DNA from: Amycolatopsis eburnea
GTDB lineage: Bacteria > Actinomycetota > Actinomycetes > Mycobacteriales > Pseudonocardiaceae
Direction: 5' to 3'
Length of the DNA: 64,000 nucleotides
NCBI RefSeq assembly: GCF_003937945.1
Contig: NZ_RSEC01000058.1
Span: forward strand, 682,001 to 746,000
In this document: positions 16,259 through 24,172 of the stretch, piece after piece
Layout: each line of letters opens with the position of its first letter
Numbering within the stretch: the stretch's first letter is position 1
Translations under genes and position numbers: made by a program
The notes under the pieces: generated by a model
Seen by the model: only the letters and a program-made list of their open reading frames with translations
The model's database searches: none
What the model was told of the DNA's origin: nothing

Positions 16259-18025
16259 ATGACGCGGGACATCTCGACGGTCGGAGTGATCGGCCTGGGC
16301 ACGATGGGGGCCGGGATCGCCGAAGTGCTCGCGCGCAGCGGGCTCGACGTCGTCACGGTCGAGCTCGACGAGGCGGGGGTGGCGCGGGGCCGCGGGCACC
16401 TGCGGCACTCCACCGAGCGGGCGCTCTCCGGTGGCAAGCTGGACGCGCCCGGTCGTGACGCGCTCCTCGGCCGGATCCGGTACAGCACCTCGCTTTCCGA
16501 TCTGTCCGATGTGGACCTGGTGATCGAGGCGATCCCGGAGAGCCTCGAGCTGAAGGCCGACGTCTTCACCGAGCTCGACAAGATCACCCGGCCCGAGGTC
16601 GTGTTCGCCTCCAACACGTCGTCGCTGTCGATCACCGAGATCGGCGTGCACACCACGCGTCCCGGCAAGGTCGTCGGCATGCACTTCTTCAACCCGGCGC
16701 CGGTGCAGAAGCTCGTCGAAATCGTCAAGACCGTGGTGACCGAGCCCGAGGTGGTCACCGAGGTGGTCGAGTTCGCCGAGCGGCTCGGCAAGGTGCCGGT
16801 GGTGATCGGCGACCGGGCCGGGTTCATCGCGAACGCGCTGCTGTTCGGCTACCTCAACCACGCGGTGCGGATGTACGAGCAGCGCTACGCCACGCGCGAA
16901 GACCTCGACGCCGCGATGCGCTTCGGCTGCGGCTACCCGATGGGCCCGCTCGCGCTGCTCGACCTGATCGGGCTGGACACGGCGAACGAAATCCTCGACA
17001 CGATGTACCACCAGTCCCGCAACCGCCTGCACGCCCCGGCGCCGCTGCTCAAGCAGATGATCACGGCCGGCCTGCTCGGCCGCAAGACCGGCCGCGGCTT
17101 CTACACCTACGACGCCCCGGACTCGCCGAACGTGGTCGCTTCCGACGTCGCGTCCACTGTGGACGCCACGCCGCCGCGGCCGGTGTCGCGGGTCGGCGTG
17201 GTCGGCACCGGGACGATGGCCACGGGCATCGCGGAGGTGTTCGCGAAGCGCGGCCTCGACGTCGTGCTGCGCGCCCGGAGCCTGGAGAAGGCCCAGGCGT
17301 CCGTGGCGAAGGTGAAGAAGTCGCTCGACAAGGCCGTGGTCCGCGGCAAGCTGTCCGAAGAGGACGCTTCGGCGGCGCTGGCCAGGATTACCCCGGTGAC
17401 GGACTTCGAGGCGCTGGCCGACGTCGACCTGGTCGTGGAGGCGGTCGCCGAGGAGCTTTCGGTGAAGCAGGCGGTGTTCTCGGCACTGGACGAGGTCGTC
17501 CGCCCGGGCGCGGTGCTCGCCACGACGACGTCTTCGCTGCCGGTGATCGAGTGCGCGGCGGCGACGTCCCGGCCGTCCGATGTGGTCGGTCTCCACTTCT
17601 TCAACCCGGCACCGGTGATGAAGCTCGTCGAGGTGGTGTCGACGATCGCGACCGCGCCGGACGTGGTCTCGACGGCGAGCGCGGTCTGCGCGGCGGTCGG
17701 CAAGCACGCCGTCCACTGCGGCGACCGAGCCGGCTTCATCGTGAACGCGCTGCTGTTCCCGTACCTCAACGACGCGGTCAAGATGCTGGAGGCCCACTAC
17801 GCGGAAGCGGACGACATCGACACGGCCATGAAGGTCGGCTGCGGCCTGCCGATGGGGCCGTTCGAGCTGCTGGACGTCGTCGGGCTGGACGTGTCGCTGG
17901 CGATTCAGCGGACGCTGTACAACGAGTTCCGCGAGGAGGGCTTCGCGCCGGCACCACTGCTGGAGCACCTCGTGACGGCCGGGCGGCTGGGGCGGAAGAC
18001 CGGGAAGGGCTTCAAGACCTACTGA
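16259..18025 (+). CDS. 3-hydroxyacyl-CoA dehydrogenase, duplicated
   Basis: 588 residues made of two complete copies of the 3-hydroxybutyryl-CoA dehydrogenase module. Each has a Rossmann motif (GVIGLGTMGAGIA near residue 9; GVVGTGTMATGIA near 313), an HFFNPAPV catalytic-His segment, a GDRAGFI linker and a GRKTGxGF-TY C-terminus. It oxidises 3-hydroxyacyl-CoA to 3-ketoacyl-CoA with NAD+. ATG 16259 has GGAGG at 16249-16253. The doubled form is the PaaH/FadB2-like tandem architecture. The second Rossmann copy has ATG in place of the usual AGxG, so its cofactor binding may be weaker. Confidence 0.92.
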   Translation: MTRDISTVGVIGLGTMGAGIAEVLARSGLDVVTVELDEAGVARGRGHLRHSTERALSGGKLDAPGRDALLGRIRYSTSLSDLSDVDLVIEAIPESLELKADVFTELDKITRPEVVFASNTSSLSITEIGVHTTRPGKVVGMHFFNPAPVQKLVEIVKTVVTEPEVVTEVVEFAERLGKVPVVIGDRAGFIANALLFGYLNHAVRMYEQRYATREDLDAAMRFGCGYPMGPLALLDLIGLDTANEILDTMYHQSRNRLHAPAPLLKQMITAGLLGRKTGRGFYTYDAPDSPNVVASDVASTVDATPPRPVSRVGVVGTGTMATGIAEVFAKRGLDVVLRARSLEKAQASVAKVKKSLDKAVVRGKLSEEDASAALARITPVTDFEALADVDLVVEAVAEELSVKQAVFSALDEVVRPGAVLATTTSSLPVIECAAATSRPSDVVGLHFFNPAPVMKLVEVVSTIATAPDVVSTASAVCAAVGKHAVHCGDRAGFIVNALLFPYLNDAVKMLEAHYAEADDIDTAMKVGCGLPMGPFELLDVVGLDVSLAIQRTLYNEFREEGFAPAPLLEHLVTAGRLGRKTGKGFKTY

Positions 18026-18271
18026 TCATTGCCCCAGGCTGAGTGCGACGCGCCCGTATCGCGCGTCGTCGGAGTGCCCGGTTCCCAGCGCGCCTTGGGA
18101 GAGCACGGTTCCCGCCGCGTTGTAGACGGCGCGGGCCAAGTCGAGGCCGACCCACAAGGCACCGACCAAGCCGCGCCCCGCGGCACCCGCGAGAAGCAGG
18201 TGCCAGAAGTTCGTCCGTGGCCGCGCCGGCGGCGTTTGCGGCTGCGGCCACGAATCGGGGACGGTTCGAAC
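18026..18271 (-). pseudogene. coding-like frame without a start codon, membrane protein remnant
   Basis: The minus frame ending at TGA 18026, immediately against the stop of the dehydrogenase, reads as sensible protein: a proline-rich start (DSWPQPQTPPARPRTNFW), a hydrophobic stretch (HLLLAGAAGRGLVGALWVG) and a polar end in RVALSLGQ. About 85% of its third positions are G or C, which supports coding. The frame remains open back to a stop near 18350 but has no ATG or GTG; the first TTG lies well inside. It is either 5'-truncated by the neighbouring trmO gene or uses a rare start. The function is unknown. Confidence 0.45.
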
Positions 18272-18278
18272 GCGTCGG

Positions 18279-18689
18279 TCAGCGCTCGGCCACCTCGCCC
18301 AGGGCCGGCTTGACGTCCAGGATCGGCGTGCCGTCGATCGCTTCCAGGCCGGTCACCGTCAGGACACCCGGCTCGGCCGCGGTCACGGTGACCGGGTGGA
18401 GGCCGATCGGGTTCGGGCGGTCCGGGGAGCGGGTCGAGAACACCCCGGTGCTCGGGCGGGCCGGGTCGCCGCGGGGGTGGACCGATTGAACTTCGCGGTC
18501 GGCTTCGTGCAGCCACGTGAGCAGGACCAGGCGGTCGCCCGGTCGCAGGTCGGCCGCCGCCGCGTGGAAGCCGGGCGCGAAGACCACGCGGGCCGGTGGG
18601 GCGCCCTCGTCGCCTTGTTTCGGGGCCGTGCCGCGGTCGGTCAGGGGCGACTCCACGTGGGCCACCGGGCGGACCTCGTAGCTCGTCAC
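18279..18689 (-). CDS. trmO: TrmO-like tRNA (N6-threonylcarbamoyl-A37) methyltransferase
   Basis: 136 residues, TsaA/YaeB fold. The family motifs are seen: VAHVESP at the start, FSTRSPDRPNPIGLHPV (about 84-100), and LEAIDGTPILDVKP near the end. TrmO uses S-adenosylmethionine to add a methyl group to t6A37 of certain tRNAs. GTG 18689 overlaps the stop of the deaminase gene. It is the last gene of a three-gene minus operon. It is somewhat shorter than E. coli TrmO, lacking the C-terminal extension, as usual in actinobacteria. Confidence 0.88.
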   Translation of the reverse strand: MTSYEVRPVAHVESPLTDRGTAPKQGDEGAPPARVVFAPGFHAAAADLRPGDRLVLLTWLHEADREVQSVHPRGDPARPSTGVFSTRSPDRPNPIGLHPVTVTAAEPGVLTVTGLEAIDGTPILDVKPALGEVAER

Positions 18690-19111
18690 GTGTAGTACCC
18701 CTCGACCGGTACGCGGGCCTCGTCGAACAGGGCGGGGCCGTCGAGTTCGTAGCCCCACTTCACCGGCGGGCGCAGGGTGAGGAACTGCTCGGTCGAGAGC
18801 GCGTACACCACGCGGCCCAGGCCGGAGCGCTCGATCGCGCCCGTGCACATGCCGCAGGGCTGGGTGCTGGTGTACATCGTCGTCGCCGCCGCGGTTTCCG
18901 GGTCGAGGTTCTGGGCCGCCCAGCGGGCCAGCTTCAGCTCCGGGTGGGCCGTGATGTCGTTGTCGGTCAACGACGTGTTGCGGTCTTCGGCGATGATCTT
19001 GCCGTCGGCATCGGCCAGCAGCGAGCCGAACGGCGGGTTGCCGTGTTCCTCGCGTGCTTCGCGGGCGAGCTCGATGGCCCGCCGCAGCAGGGCTTCTTCG
19101 GTGTCCTTCAC
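18686..19111 (-). CDS. nucleoside/cytosine deaminase family protein
   Basis: 141 residues. The zinc-dependent deaminase motifs are complete: TAHPELKLA (His and catalytic Glu, H-x-E form) and PCGMCTGAI (two Cys ligands). GTG 19111 has AAGGAG 5 nt upstream. The sequence is closest to guanine-deaminase-like or general nucleoside deaminases rather than tRNA TadA, because the tRNA-binding tail is missing. The start and stop both overlap neighbours by GTGA, so it lies mid-operon between an LLM oxidoreductase and trmO. Confidence 0.85.
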   Translation of the reverse strand: MKDTEEALLRRAIELAREAREEHGNPPFGSLLADADGKIIAEDRNTSLTDNDITAHPELKLARWAAQNLDPETAAATTMYTSTQPCGMCTGAIERSGLGRVVYALSTEQFLTLRPPVKWGYELDGPALFDEARVPVEGYYT

Positions 19112-19947
19112 CGGTTCTCCTTCCAGGACGCGGCGACCGCCGCGAGGTCTCGCCACGCCACTTCGGGGTGGAGGGTTTCGGCCGGGTCCGCGTCGAACGG
19201 GTCGAGCACGACGGTCTCCGCGCCCAGCGCCCGCAGCTGCGCTAGATCGCCGAGAACCTGGTCGAGGGTCCCTTCGCCGGCCCGCCGGTCCGGCCCGGTC
19301 GCCGGCGATCCGGTCACCCGCAGCAGGATCCGCGGCGCGAAGGCGGGCACCGGCCGGTCGCCGGCCAGTTTTTCCAAGCGGGACAGGCCTTCCCGGAAGC
19401 TGTCCATGGTCAGCCGCAGCGGGTGCCACGCGTCGCCGAGGTCGATCGCCCGGCGCAGGCCGGCGTCGCTGTGGCCGCCCAGCCAGAGCGGGATCGGGCC
19501 TGCGCGGTAGTCGTCGTGGTCGGCCCACGCCGCGCGGATCGTCCGGAGGTACTCGGTCGTGAGCTTTCCCCGCCGCTCGAACGGCACGCCCAGCGCTTCG
19601 AACTCCTGTTTCGCCCAGCCGATGCCGGCGCCGAGGACCAGCCGGCCGCCGCTCAGCGCGTCGAGGTTCGCCGCCATCCGGGCCACCAGCAGGGGATGCC
19701 GGTACGGCACGACCAGCACGGTGGTGCCGAGCCGCACCCGCTCGGTGACCCCGGCCAGCCACGACAGCGTCGTGAACGGCTCGTAGAACGGCGCCGGGTA
19801 CTGGACGGCTACGTCCGGTGTGATCGCGACGTGGTCGGACACCATCAGCAGGTCGTAGCCCAGGCCTTCCACCGTCCGCGCCCACGCGCGCAGGACGCCC
19901 GGATCCGTGCCGGGGCCGAAGTTGGGGACGTTCACGCCGATCTTCAC
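19108..19947 (-). CDS. LLM-class (F420-dependent type) oxidoreductase
   Basis: 279 residues, bacterial luciferase-like TIM barrel. VSDHVAI (about 37), RVRLGTTVLVVPYRHP and LSGGRLVLGAGIGW are family signatures, the last being typical of F420-dependent members of actinobacteria. GTG 19947 follows TAGCCT (plus 19954-19959) by 6 nt, a leaderless arrangement. It is first gene of an operon with the deaminase and trmO. The substrate is unknown. Confidence 0.88.
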   Translation of the reverse strand: MKIGVNVPNFGPGTDPGVLRAWARTVEGLGYDLLMVSDHVAITPDVAVQYPAPFYEPFTTLSWLAGVTERVRLGTTVLVVPYRHPLLVARMAANLDALSGGRLVLGAGIGWAKQEFEALGVPFERRGKLTTEYLRTIRAAWADHDDYRAGPIPLWLGGHSDAGLRRAIDLGDAWHPLRLTMDSFREGLSRLEKLAGDRPVPAFAPRILLRVTGSPATGPDRRAGEGTLDQVLGDLAQLRALGAETVVLDPFDADPAETLHPEVAWRDLAAVAASWKENR

Positions 19948-19970
19948 CGGGAAAGGCTATCGGCGCTCCA

Positions 19971-19998
19971 GCCGTGATCGGAAGGGAACAATCACGGC
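19971..19998 (+). promoter_or_regulatory. inverted repeat between LLM gene and Lrp regulator
   Basis: GCCGTGAT (19971-19978) and ATCACGGC (19991-19998) are perfect 8-bp arms 12 nt apart, lying in the divergent promoter region of the LLM operon and an Lrp-type regulator. It is a likely autoregulatory operator. Confidence 0.6.
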
Positions 19999-20040
19999 GT
20001 TGACCGGCTCGGGCCGTGGATCTCGCGGTACATTCGGCGA

Positions 20041-20505
20041 ATGACCGAGAGTCTCGACCAGACGGACTGGGCCATCCTCGTCGAGCTCCAGCGCGACGCC
20101 CGGCTGCCGCTCACCGAGCTGGGCCGCCGGGTGAACCTCAGCGCGTCCGCGGCGACCGAACGGCTCCGCCGGCTCGAGGCCGCCGGGGTGATCACCGGCT
20201 ACCGCGCGCAGGTCGACCTCGGCAAGGTCGGCTACCCGGTGCTCGCCGTCGTCCGGCTCAAGTACCCCGGCAGCCGGCACGAAGCACTGCACAAGCTGCT
20301 CGCCGAGCGCCTCGAGATCCTCGAATGCCTGCGCACCACCGGCGACGACTGCTACACGCTCAAGGTCGCCGCCGCCTCCATGGCCCACCTCGAGCACACC
20401 ATGGACGAGCTCGCCCAGTTCGGCAGCACGACCACGAACGTCGTCTACAGCCAGACCCTGCCCTACCGCGGCCCGCAGGAGCCCGCCCGTGACCCCGGTG
20501 CCTGA
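20041..20505 (+). CDS. Lrp/AsnC family transcriptional regulator
   Basis: 154 residues. The N-terminal winged HTH has the classic LDQTDWAILVELQRDARLPLTELGRRVNLS start, and the C-terminal half is the RAM ligand/oligomer domain. A TACATT box at 20029-20034 ends 6 nt before ATG 20041 (leaderless). It is divergent from the LLM operon and overlaps the downstream P-loop gene. The effector amino acid is unknown. Confidence 0.9.
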   Translation: MTESLDQTDWAILVELQRDARLPLTELGRRVNLSASAATERLRRLEAAGVITGYRAQVDLGKVGYPVLAVVRLKYPGSRHEALHKLLAERLEILECLRTTGDDCYTLKVAAASMAHLEHTMDELAQFGSTTTNVVYSQTLPYRGPQEPARDPGA

Positions 20506-21013
20506 GCGCGTCGTCGTCTACGGCGTGACCGGCTCGGGCAAGTCGACACTCGCCGCCCGCATCGCCGAGCGCACCGGCCTGCCCTACGTTTCGGCGGACG
20601 ACCTGAGCTGGCAGCCGGGCTGGGTGCCGGTGCCCGACGAAGAACAGCGCCGCCGCATCGCCGAGGTCTGCGCGGGGGAGCGGTGGGTCCTCGACGCCGC
20701 CTACGGGAAGTGGCGCGATGTCGTGCTGGCGCGCACCCAGCTCGTGGTCGGGCTCGACTACCCGCGCTGGCTTTCGCTGAGCCGGCTGGTGCGCCGGACG
20801 CTGTGGCGCTCGGTGACCCGCGAGCGGATCTGCAACGGCAACGTCGAGTCGTTCCGGCAGATGTTCTCGGCGGATTCGATCATCCGGTGGCACTTCACGT
20901 CGTTCGCGGCGAAGCGGGCGCGGATCCGGGCCTGGGCCGCCGAGTCGCCGGGGCCGGTCGTCGTCCGGCACACGTCCCCGCGCGAGACGCGCCGCTGGCT
21001 CGAGAACCTCTGA
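20489..21013 (+). CDS. P-loop kinase-like protein (topology-modulation/FlaR-like)
   Basis: 174 residues. The Walker A motif GVTGSGKST covers residues 12-20, followed by YVSADDLSWQPGW, typical of small adenylate-kinase-like AAA proteins annotated as DNA topology modulation proteins. The name comes from distant homologues and no activity is established. GTG 20489 lies inside the Lrp gene with GGAG at 20478-20481; the genes overlap by 17 bases. Confidence 0.8.
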   Translation: MTPVPERVVVYGVTGSGKSTLAARIAERTGLPYVSADDLSWQPGWVPVPDEEQRRRIAEVCAGERWVLDAAYGKWRDVVLARTQLVVGLDYPRWLSLSRLVRRTLWRSVTRERICNGNVESFRQMFSADSIIRWHFTSFAAKRARIRAWAAESPGPVVVRHTSPRETRRWLENL

Positions 21014-21015
21014 CG

Positions 21016-21492
21016 TCAGGACCTCGGCGGCAGGAGCGGGCCGCCGCTCCAGTGCTGGAACACCAGGTTCGTGTGGACGCGGGCCACCTCGTCCCGGGCG
21101 GTCAGCTCGTCGAGCACCAGGCGCTGCAGCTCGCCCGCCGAGCTGGTGGCCACGTGCGCGAGGAAGTCGTCCGGGCCGGTCAGGTGGTAGACCGCGCGCA
21201 CCTCGGGCAGGGACAGCAGGTGCTCGATGAACGGGTCGACCAGCGGCCGCCGGTGTGGGCGGACCTGGACGAACAGGAAGGCTTCCAGCGGGCGGCCCAG
21301 CTTGGCCGCGTCGACCGAGGCGTGCTGGCCGGTGATCACGCCCGTGTCGCGCAGCCGGGCCACGCGGTCGAGGCACGTCGAGGGGGCGATGCCGACCGCG
21401 GCCGCCAGGTCCTTGTTCGTGATCCGGGCATCGTTCTGCAGCAGGCGCAGAATCTCGAGGTCCACCGGACTCAGTTCGACGGAAACGGACAT
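21016..21492 (-). CDS. Lrp/AsnC family transcriptional regulator
   Basis: 158 residues. HTH near the N-terminus (SPVDLEILRLLQNDARITNKDLAAAVGI) and a RAM domain with LTGPDDFLAHVA. It is divergent from a methionine gamma-lyase-like gene with 58 bp between starts, the same arrangement as the mdeR-mdeA pair of Pseudomonas. Local control of that enzyme in response to an amino acid is therefore likely. Confidence 0.9.
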   Translation of the reverse strand: MSVSVELSPVDLEILRLLQNDARITNKDLAAAVGIAPSTCLDRVARLRDTGVITGQHASVDAAKLGRPLEAFLFVQVRPHRRPLVDPFIEHLLSLPEVRAVYHLTGPDDFLAHVATSSAGELQRLVLDELTARDEVARVHTNLVFQHWSGGPLLPPRS

Positions 21493-21506
21493 CGGCGAAT
21501 CATATC

Positions 21507-21549
21507 CGAGGGTGTTGCCCTCGATCCGGGGAAAGATCGAGCATGCTCG
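21507..21549 (+). promoter_or_regulatory. two dyads in the Lrp/lyase divergent region
   Basis: CGAGGG-TGTTG-CCCTCG (21507-21523) and the perfect 12-bp palindrome CGAGCATGCTCG (21538-21549) lie on one face of the 58-bp region. The second ends one base before the lyase ATG. They are probable binding sites for the adjacent Lrp-type regulator. Confidence 0.55.
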
Positions 21550-21550
21550 C

Positions 21551-22669
21551 ATGACTTCCGCGCTGCGAACCCGAGCCGTCCACGCCGGCCGTGACGATCT
21601 CACGGACCTGGGCGTGCACGCCGCTCCGCTCGACCTGTCCACGACCTACCCGTCCCGCGACAGCGCCGCCGAAGCCTCCCGGATCGACGACTTCGCCGCG
21701 GGCGCCGAGCTCGACGGCCCGCCGATCTACGGCCGGGTGGGCAACCCGACCGTCGAACGGTTCGAGCGGGCCCTCGCCGAGCTCGAAGGCTTCGACCACG
21801 GCGTCGCGTTCGCCAGCGGGATGGCCGCCGTCTCGGCCTGCCTGCTTTCCGCGGTGGCGCAGGGGAAGCGGCACGTCGTCGCCGTGCGCCCGCTGTACGG
21901 CTGCAGTGACCACCTGCTCGAGTCCGGGCTGCTCGGCACCGAGGTCACGTGGGCCGCGCCCGACGCCGTCGCAGCCGCGATCCGGCCGGACACCGGGCTG
22001 GTGTTCGTCGAGACGCCGGCGAACCCGACGCTGGCCGAGGTGGACCTCGCCGGGCTGGCGGCGGCCTGCGGGGACGTGCCGCTGGCCGTGGACAACACCT
22101 TCGCCACGCCCGTGCTGCAGCGCCCCGGCCGCCACGGCGCCCGGATGGTGCTGCACAGCGCGACGAAGTTCCTCGGCGGCCACGGCGACGTGATGGGCGG
22201 GGTCGTCGCGTGCGACGCCGAAGAAGCCGCGCGCCTGCGGCAGATCCGCTTCGCCACCGGCGGCGTGCTGCACCCGCTCGCCGGATACCTGTTGCTGCGC
22301 GGGCTTTCCACGCTGCCGCTGCGCGTCAACGCCGCCTCCGCGACCGCGGCGACGCTGGCTTCACGGCTCGCCGAGCACCCGGCCGTGACCGCCGTCCACT
22401 ACCCGCGGATCGGCGGGCCGCTGGTGGCGTTCGAGGTCGACGGCGACCCGCACGCCCTGATCGCGGCGGTCCGGCTGATCACGCCTGCCGTCAGCCTCGG
22501 CAGCGTCGACACGCTGATCCAGCACCCCGGCTCGATCAGCCACCGGATCGTCGACGAGGACGACCGCCGCGGCGCCGGGGTGTCCGACCAGCTGATCCGG
22601 ATGTCCGTCGGCCTCGAGGACGTCGAGGACCTGTGGGCCGACCTGGAGCAGGCGCTGAAGGCGCTCTAG
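21551..22669 (+). CDS. Cys/Met-metabolism PLP enzyme, methionine gamma-lyase-like
   Basis: 372 residues. PLP Lys206 is in SATKFLGGHGDVMGG. Other active-site elements are YGRVGNPT (Tyr60, Arg62), ASGMAA (89-94), Tyr116 in RPLYGCSD, and Asp181 in DNTFATP. Family members run near 390-400 residues. About 15-20 are missing after HPAVTAVHYPRI, where others have a GxxxHPxxxLA segment, yet the frame is intact. The product could be a gamma-lyase, cystathionine synthase or lyase; the Lrp partner favours methionine degradation. Confidence 0.82.
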   Translation: MTSALRTRAVHAGRDDLTDLGVHAAPLDLSTTYPSRDSAAEASRIDDFAAGAELDGPPIYGRVGNPTVERFERALAELEGFDHGVAFASGMAAVSACLLSAVAQGKRHVVAVRPLYGCSDHLLESGLLGTEVTWAAPDAVAAAIRPDTGLVFVETPANPTLAEVDLAGLAAACGDVPLAVDNTFATPVLQRPGRHGARMVLHSATKFLGGHGDVMGGVVACDAEEAARLRQIRFATGGVLHPLAGYLLLRGLSTLPLRVNAASATAATLASRLAEHPAVTAVHYPRIGGPLVAFEVDGDPHALIAAVRLITPAVSLGSVDTLIQHPGSISHRIVDEDDRRGAGVSDQLIRMSVGLEDVEDLWADLEQALKAL

Positions 22670-22875
22670 CCGCAGCAGCCGCCACCGCAGCAGCCGCCAC
22701 CGCCCGCCGGGGCCGCGGGACCGCTCGCGGCCCCGGTGAGGGCGACCGTGGTGAGCAGCTTGACGGTGTCGGAGTGCCCCTCCGGGCAGGGCGCCGGCGC
22801 ACCGGATTCGCTCATCGGGCGCAGGAGCTCGAACGTCTCGGTGCACTCGCGGCAGCGGTAGGCGTAGGTCGGCAT
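22666..22875 (-). CDS. FmdB-type zinc ribbon protein
   Basis: 69 residues. The N-terminus MPTYAYRCRECTETFELL with CxxC, and a later Cys before GHSD, is the FmdB putative regulatory zinc-ribbon family. The C-terminus is a Gly/Cys-rich tail (GGGGCCGGGCCG) after an Ala/Pro linker. A GATAAT box (plus 22882-22887) is 6 nt before the ATG. Its last 4 bases overlap the convergent lyase gene. Function is not established. Confidence 0.85.
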   Translation of the reverse strand: MPTYAYRCRECTETFELLRPMSESGAPAPCPEGHSDTVKLLTTVALTGAASGPAAPAGGGGCCGGGCCG

Positions 22876-22951
22876 GCCCCGATTATCGCCGGAGGGCCGG
22901 GCCGGGGGAAGCCGGACCGCCGCCCGCGGTGATCGGTGGGAAGCTGGGCGC

Positions 22952-24076
22952 GTGCAGCCGCCTTCGCTCGCCGACGTCCCGCACCTCGGCCAGGTCGTCC
23001 CGTCCCTGCTCGCCGCGCTGGGGGTGCCCGGCTGCGGGAACACCCTGGCACTGCCGGAGGCACGCAGCGCCGCCGTGCTGCTCGTCGACGGGCTCGGCTC
23101 GGAACTGCTCGCCGAGCACGCCGCGGACGCCCCGGTCCTGACCGAGCTCGCCCGCGCCTCCCTGCGCGTGGGTTTCCCCTCGACGACGGCCGCCGGAGTC
23201 GCCGCGATCGGCACCGGGCTCGCGTCGGGCGAACACGGCATGGTCGGCTACACCTTCGAAATGCCGGGCACCGGTGTGCTCAACGCGTTGCGCTGGTGCA
23301 GCCACGAGGACGGCGGCGACCTGCGCGGCGCCCTCCCGCCCCGCGACGTGCAGCCGCTGCCGACGACGTTCGAGCGGGCCGCCGCGGCCGGGATCGACGC
23401 CGCGGTGGTGTCGGCCGGGAAGTTCGCCGATACGGCGCTGACCCGCGCCACCCAGAGCGGAGCGCGCTACGCCGGGGTGCACGCGCTGGGCGACCTCGCC
23501 GCGCGGACGGTGGACGTGCTCGGCGGGCGCGCGTTCTGCTACGCCTACCACAGCGAACTCGACCTGCTCGGCCACGTCTACGGGCCCGGCTCGGCGGCCT
23601 GGCGGATGCAGCTGCGGCAGGTCGACCGGCTCGTCGAGTCCATTGTGGAGGGTTTGCCGGCCGGTGCCCTGCTCGCCGTGGTGGCCGACCACGGGATGGT
23701 GGCCGTCGACGACCCGCTCGACCTCGAAGACACCCCGGAGCTGCTGGCGGGTGTCCGGACGTTCGGCGGCGAGGTGCGGGCCCGGCACGTCTACACCGAG
23801 CCGGGCGCGGCCGCGGACGTCCTCGCGGCCTGGCGGGCGGTGCTCGGCGAGCGGGCCTGGGTGCGTTCGCGGGAGGAAGCCGTCGCCGAGGGCTGGTTCG
23901 GCCACACGGTCAGCGACCGGGTGCTGCCCCGCATCGGCGACGTCGTCGCCGCGGCCCGGGACCGGTTCGGGATGGTGCGCGGGCTCGCGGAGGCCGTCGA
24001 GACGTCGCTGATCGGGCAGCACGGGTCGCTGACCACCGCCGAGCAGCTGGTTCCGCTCGCACTCGCCCAGGGCTGA
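22952..24076 (+). CDS. alkaline phosphatase family (nucleotide pyrophosphatase-like) protein
   Basis: 374 residues. The phosphodiesterase/alkaline-phosphatase superfamily core is visible: LLVDGLGSELL (metal Asp, about 45), GFPSTTAAGVAAIGTG (nucleophile Thr/Ser, about 75-90), YHSELDLLGHVYGPGS (metal Asp and His) and VVADHGMV (metal Asp-His). There is no signal peptide, so it is cytoplasmic. Members cleave phosphodiester or phosphonate bonds. The substrate is unknown. Confidence 0.85.
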   Translation: MQPPSLADVPHLGQVVPSLLAALGVPGCGNTLALPEARSAAVLLVDGLGSELLAEHAADAPVLTELARASLRVGFPSTTAAGVAAIGTGLASGEHGMVGYTFEMPGTGVLNALRWCSHEDGGDLRGALPPRDVQPLPTTFERAAAAGIDAAVVSAGKFADTALTRATQSGARYAGVHALGDLAARTVDVLGGRAFCYAYHSELDLLGHVYGPGSAAWRMQLRQVDRLVESIVEGLPAGALLAVVADHGMVAVDDPLDLEDTPELLAGVRTFGGEVRARHVYTEPGAAADVLAAWRAVLGERAWVRSREEAVAEGWFGHTVSDRVLPRIGDVVAAARDRFGMVRGLAEAVETSLIGQHGSLTTAEQLVPLALAQG

Positions 24077-24172
24077 CCGGCGCCCGGTTTCCGGGAACGT
24101 GCGCAGGCGGGAACTTTCCCCCTTCCGGTGCCGACCTGTCCACTGCGTACCGGACTGACGGGAGTGGGCGGA

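Noticed and set aside
15974..17968. A 664-codon minus frame opposite the hydroxyacyl-CoA dehydrogenase
   Set aside because: Low-complexity Arg/His/Asp text with no motif. The plus strand encodes two clear dehydrogenase modules.
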